Below, piece by piece: positions 60,981 to 64,000 of a stretch of 64,000 nt of DNA (the first letter of the stretch is position 1; every line of letters starts with the position of its first letter). This stretch comes from an uncultured Cellulophaga sp. (GTDB lineage Bacteria; Bacteroidota; Bacteroidia; Flavobacteriales; Flavobacteriaceae): positions 62,001-126,000 of the forward strand of contig CANLOV010000002.1 in NCBI GenBank assembly GCA_947492955.1, read 5' to 3'. The translations under genes and the position numbers were made by a program. The notes under the pieces are model-generated. The model was not told the origin of the DNA. It did not search any database and worked only from the letters and a program-made list of their open reading frames with translations.

Positions 60981-63899
60981 TTAACCTACTATATTTATAA
61001 TTTTCCCTGGCACTACAATTACCTTTTTAGGGGTACGCCCTTGTAATTGCTGCTGCGTTTTCTCGTGTGCCATTACGGTTGCTTCTATATCTTCTTTAGA
61101 CATATCTAATGGCAATACTAATTTAAAACGCATTTTACCATTAAAAGATATTGGGTACTCCTTGCTGCTCTCTACCAAATGCTTTCCATCGAACTTTGGA
61201 AATGCTGCTGTTGCAATGGAAGTAGTATTCCCTAATTTACTCCATAATTCTTCTGCTATATGCGGTGCATAAGGAGATACTAAGATTATAAGTGACTCTA
61301 ATATCTCTTTACTTGTACATTTTTGAGATGATAGCTCGTTTACGGCAATCATAAAAGTAGATACCGATGTATTAAAACTAAAGTTCTCTATATCTTCTTC
61401 TACTTTTTTAATGGTTTTATGTAATGTTTTTAAATTATCTGCTGTTGGTGTAGTTGCTGTTACATTAAAAGCTCCTTCTGCTCCAGAATGATACAAACGC
61501 CATAGTTTTTTAAGGAAACCATGCACCCCAGTAATACCGGCTGTATTCCAAGGTTTAGATTGTTCCAAAGGTCCTAAAAACATCTCGTATAAACGTAAAG
61601 AATCTGCCCCGTACTCTACACAAATATTATCTGGACTTACCACATTGTATTTGGATTTGGACATTTTTTCAACTTCATGATGTGCTAATAATTTACCATC
61701 ATTTTCACAGAAAAATTTTGCTTCAGAAAATTCTTCTCGCCACTTTCGTAATGCATCGATATCAATAGAACTTTGGTTATCAACAAAACTAACATCAATA
61801 TGAATTGATCTAATTGTTGGAGTTAGCTCTTTTTTATTTAAACCATATTTATTACAAAACTCTTCTAACTCTGTCCAATGCTCAGGATTTTCTGCAAAAT
61901 CATCCTGAGTAAACACTTCAGCAGAAAAGTAAACATTAGGAACATTTTCTGGAGTTAATGCCTCATAAACAAAAGCACTCGTTCCTGTAATCATACCTTG
62001 GTTAATAAGTTTTTTAGCAAACTCATTTTTAGACACCACACCTTTATCAAACAAAAACTTTTGCCAAAAACGCGCATACAACAAGTGTCCTGTGGCATGC
62101 TCACTACCACCAATGTATAAATCTACATCTTGCCAGTAGTTCATAGCTTCTGTGGAGAATATCTCATTTTCGTTGGTTGGGTCCATATAACGGTTAAAGT
62201 AGAAGCTACTCCCCGCCCATCCTGGCATGGTATTTAACTCTAATGGCCAAATTGTTTTATGATCTATTTCGCTATTAGGCACTACTGTGTTGGTAAGAGT
62301 ATTCCAAGCCCAAACCTCAGCATTTCCTAATGGTGGTTCGCCCGTTTCGGTTGGTAAATATTTTTCTACCTCTGGCAATGCAATAGGTAAATGCTCGGCA
62401 GCTATCATTTGCGGCATTCCGTCTACATAATACACAGGAAATGGCTCTCCCCAAAAACGTTGTCTGCTAAAAACGGCATCACGCAGTCTATAATTAATTT
62501 TTCCTTTTCCTTGGTTTAATTGTTCTAACTCAAAAATGGCTCTTTTTACCGCTTTCTTATAGGGTAATCCGTTTAAAAAATCAGAATTTGCAATTACCGT
62601 TTTATCTTTATCTGCAAAGGCTTCTTCTGTAATATCTACACCTTCAAAAATATTAGGGATAGGAATATTAAAATGCTTTGCAAAATCATAATCTCGCTGA
62701 TCACCACAGGGTACTGCCATTACAGCCCCTGTTCCATAACCTGCTAATACGTAATCTCCTATCCAAATAGGAATTGGTGCTTTGGTAAATGGGTGTTCTG
62801 CATACGCTCCTGTAAATACGCCAGATATTGTTTTTACATCTGCCATACGATCGCGCTCACTACGTTTTGCCGTAGCTTCTATATAAGCCTCTACTGCTGC
62901 TTTTTGCTCTGGTGTTGTTATGCTTGCTACCAACTCGTGTTCTGGAGCTAAAGTCATGAAACTTACTCCAAAAATAGTATCGGGTCTGGTTGTAAATACC
63001 TCTATAACGACATTATGTCCGTTTACATTAAAAGTTGCCATTGCCCCTTCTGAACGACCAATCCAATTGGTTTGCGAATCTTTTAAGGGCTGTGGCCAAT
63101 CTATAGTTGCTAAATCATCTAACAAGCGTTGTGCGTAAGCAGAAATACGCATACTCCACTGTGTCATTTTTTTACGAACTACAGTATGCCCACCACGCTC
63201 AGATACACCATTTACAATTTCATCATTAGCCAAAACAGTTCCTAATGCTGGGCACCAGTTTACTTCTGTTTCTGCCAAATAGGTTAATCTATATTGCAAT
63301 AAAATTTCTTGCTGCTTTTTAGTATCAAAAGCATTCCATTCTTCAGCTGTAAAAACTGCTATATCTTCATCTGATACGGCATTTACGGTGGCATTTCCTG
63401 CCGTTTTAAAAACCGCAATTAAAGTCTCTATATCTTCTGCCTTATCTGTATCTTTATTATACCACGAATTAAATAACTGAATAAAAATCCACTGTGTCCA
63501 TTTGTAGTATTGCGGTGTAGAAGTTCTTACCTCTCTACTCCAATCAAAAGAAAAACCAATTTTATCTAACTGCTCTCTATACCTGTTAATATTGGTTTCC
63601 GTTGTTATTGCTGGGTGCTGCCCAGTTTGTATGGCATACTGCTCTGCTGGTAAACCAAAAGAATCGTAGCCCATTGGGTGCAACACATTAAAACCTTTGT
63701 GTCTTTTGTAACGTGCATAAATATCACTAGCAATATACCCCAAAGGATGCCCAACATGTAAACCAGCTCCTGACGGATAAGGAAACATATCTAACACATA
63801 AAACTTTTCTTTATCAGAATTATTTTCTGCTTTAAATGTTTGTTCTTTTGCCCAATATTTTTGCCACTTGGCTTCAATTTCTTTGAAATCGTAATTCAT
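60981..63899 (-). CDS. leuS: Leucyl-tRNA synthetase
   Basis: 972 residues. HIGH motif HVGHP (48-52) and KMSKS (EKMSKSKYN, near residue 750) flank the catalytic core. The editing domain has the TRPDTIFG motif (about 305-312). An additional insert (about 650-740, ALTPENVPNVYF to FCENDGKLLAHHEVE) between the core and KMSKS is seen in Bacteroidota enzymes. The C-terminal domain ends KVIVVPGKIINIVG. It charges tRNA-Leu; one such tRNA is at 14040. Confidence 0.97.
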   Translation of the reverse strand: MNYDFKEIEAKWQKYWAKEQTFKAENNSDKEKFYVLDMFPYPSGAGLHVGHPLGYIASDIYARYKRHKGFNVLHPMGYDSFGLPAEQYAIQTGQHPAITTETNINRYREQLDKIGFSFDWSREVRTSTPQYYKWTQWIFIQLFNSWYNKDTDKAEDIETLIAVFKTAGNATVNAVSDEDIAVFTAEEWNAFDTKKQQEILLQYRLTYLAETEVNWCPALGTVLANDEIVNGVSERGGHTVVRKKMTQWSMRISAYAQRLLDDLATIDWPQPLKDSQTNWIGRSEGAMATFNVNGHNVVIEVFTTRPDTIFGVSFMTLAPEHELVASITTPEQKAAVEAYIEATAKRSERDRMADVKTISGVFTGAYAEHPFTKAPIPIWIGDYVLAGYGTGAVMAVPCGDQRDYDFAKHFNIPIPNIFEGVDITEEAFADKDKTVIANSDFLNGLPYKKAVKRAIFELEQLNQGKGKINYRLRDAVFSRQRFWGEPFPVYYVDGMPQMIAAEHLPIALPEVEKYLPTETGEPPLGNAEVWAWNTLTNTVVPNSEIDHKTIWPLELNTMPGWAGSSFYFNRYMDPTNENEIFSTEAMNYWQDVDLYIGGSEHATGHLLYARFWQKFLFDKGVVSKNEFAKKLINQGMITGTSAFVYEALTPENVPNVYFSAEVFTQDDFAENPEHWTELEEFCNKYGLNKKELTPTIRSIHIDVSFVDNQSSIDIDALRKWREEFSEAKFFCENDGKLLAHHEVEKMSKSKYNVVSPDNICVEYGADSLRLYEMFLGPLEQSKPWNTAGITGVHGFLKKLWRLYHSGAEGAFNVTATTPTADNLKTLHKTIKKVEEDIENFSFNTSVSTFMIAVNELSSQKCTSKEILESLIILVSPYAPHIAEELWSKLGNTTSIATAAFPKFDGKHLVESSKEYPISFNGKMRFKLVLPLDMSKEDIEATVMAHEKTQQQLQGRTPKKVIVVPGKIINIVG

Positions 63900-63963
63900 G
63901 CGAGATAATTCAGTTTATGAATGCTTTTTCTATTGTATATTTTTTAAGTACACAAATGCGGGG

Positions 63964-63971
63964 CAAAAATA
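63964..63971 (-). promoter_or_regulatory. -7 promoter element of leuS
   Basis: TATTTTTG on the minus strand is a perfect TAnnTTTG match, 64 bases before the start codon, leaving a leader of about 58 bases. Confidence 0.45.
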
Positions 63972-64000
63972 AGTTTAATAGCCGAAAGGGGAAAATCTAA

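Noticed and set aside
1-64000. CRISPR arrays, prophage or insertion sequences
   Set aside because: No regularly spaced repeats, transposase, integrase or phage structural genes were seen.

Overview
The window comes from a low-GC member of the Bacteroidota, most likely a marine-type flavobacterium (Flavobacteriaceae). The evidence is a SusC/SusD pair, lipoproteins with an acidic stretch right after the lipobox cysteine, type IX secretion (T9SS) sorting domains, families largely limited to Bacteroidota (DUF4271, DUF4296) and many copies of the Bacteroidota -7 promoter element TAnnTTTG. No phage, insertion sequence or CRISPR array was seen.

Region 1 (1-13.9 kb) is a beta-mannan utilisation locus. 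On the minus strand lie a GH26 mannanase lipoprotein, a sodium/solute symporter, a GH130 mannosylglucose phosphorylase and the first codons of a further gene, probably the mannobiose 2-epimerase. A divergent AraC regulator follows. On the plus strand are SusC, SusD, a TIG-domain surface glycan-binding lipoprotein and an unusual lipoprotein with three fasciclin domains plus two tandem beta-sandwich repeats. The predicted route is surface capture and cleavage of mannan, import of mannobiose, epimerisation to mannosylglucose and phosphorolysis to mannose 1-phosphate and glucose.

Region 2 (14-32.8 kb) holds tRNA-Leu(UAG), an M20 peptidase, a close relative of the Vibrio sodium/galactose symporter vSGLT, a 1235-residue lipoprotein joining a phosphoesterase, a kinase-like module and an outer-membrane barrel, a phosphotriesterase-family lipoprotein, an HD-domain protein fused to a Pycsar-effector-type membrane domain, a GAF protein, a second phosphoesterase, several small housekeeping genes and an ABC exporter.

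Region 3 (32.8-38.3 kb) is a minus-strand run of iron-sulfur genes (ferredoxin, NifU-like, Mrp/ApbC), an alkyltransferase-like DNA repair protein, a LysE-type exporter, TrmB and a PhoR/PhoB-like two-component pair. Region 4 (38.5-46.4 kb) holds a TonB-dependent receptor and a duplicated beta-helix lipoprotein whose upstream regions share a promoter motif and 11-bp-phased repeats of a PhoB type, then a T9SS-type secreted protein and two tiny proteins that are little more than a signal peptide plus a T9SS sorting domain, separated by a repeat-rich gap.

Region 5 (46.4-64 kb) is mostly conserved core: a LuxE-like enzyme, two small lipoproteins, TyrS, an NAD-dependent epimerase, DUF4296, dihydroorotase, a dolichol-phosphomannose-synthase-like GT2, an ArnT-like glycosyltransferase, DUF4271, HemD, DUF423, an Lrp/AsnC regulator, ferritin, a zinc metallopeptidase, alanine dehydrogenase, a SemiSWEET transporter and LeuS.

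The best candidates for undescribed biology are the phosphoesterase-kinase-like-barrel protein, the HD-PycTM fusion, the fasciclin/beta-sandwich glycan-locus lipoprotein, the phased operator array and the sorting-domain-only proteins.
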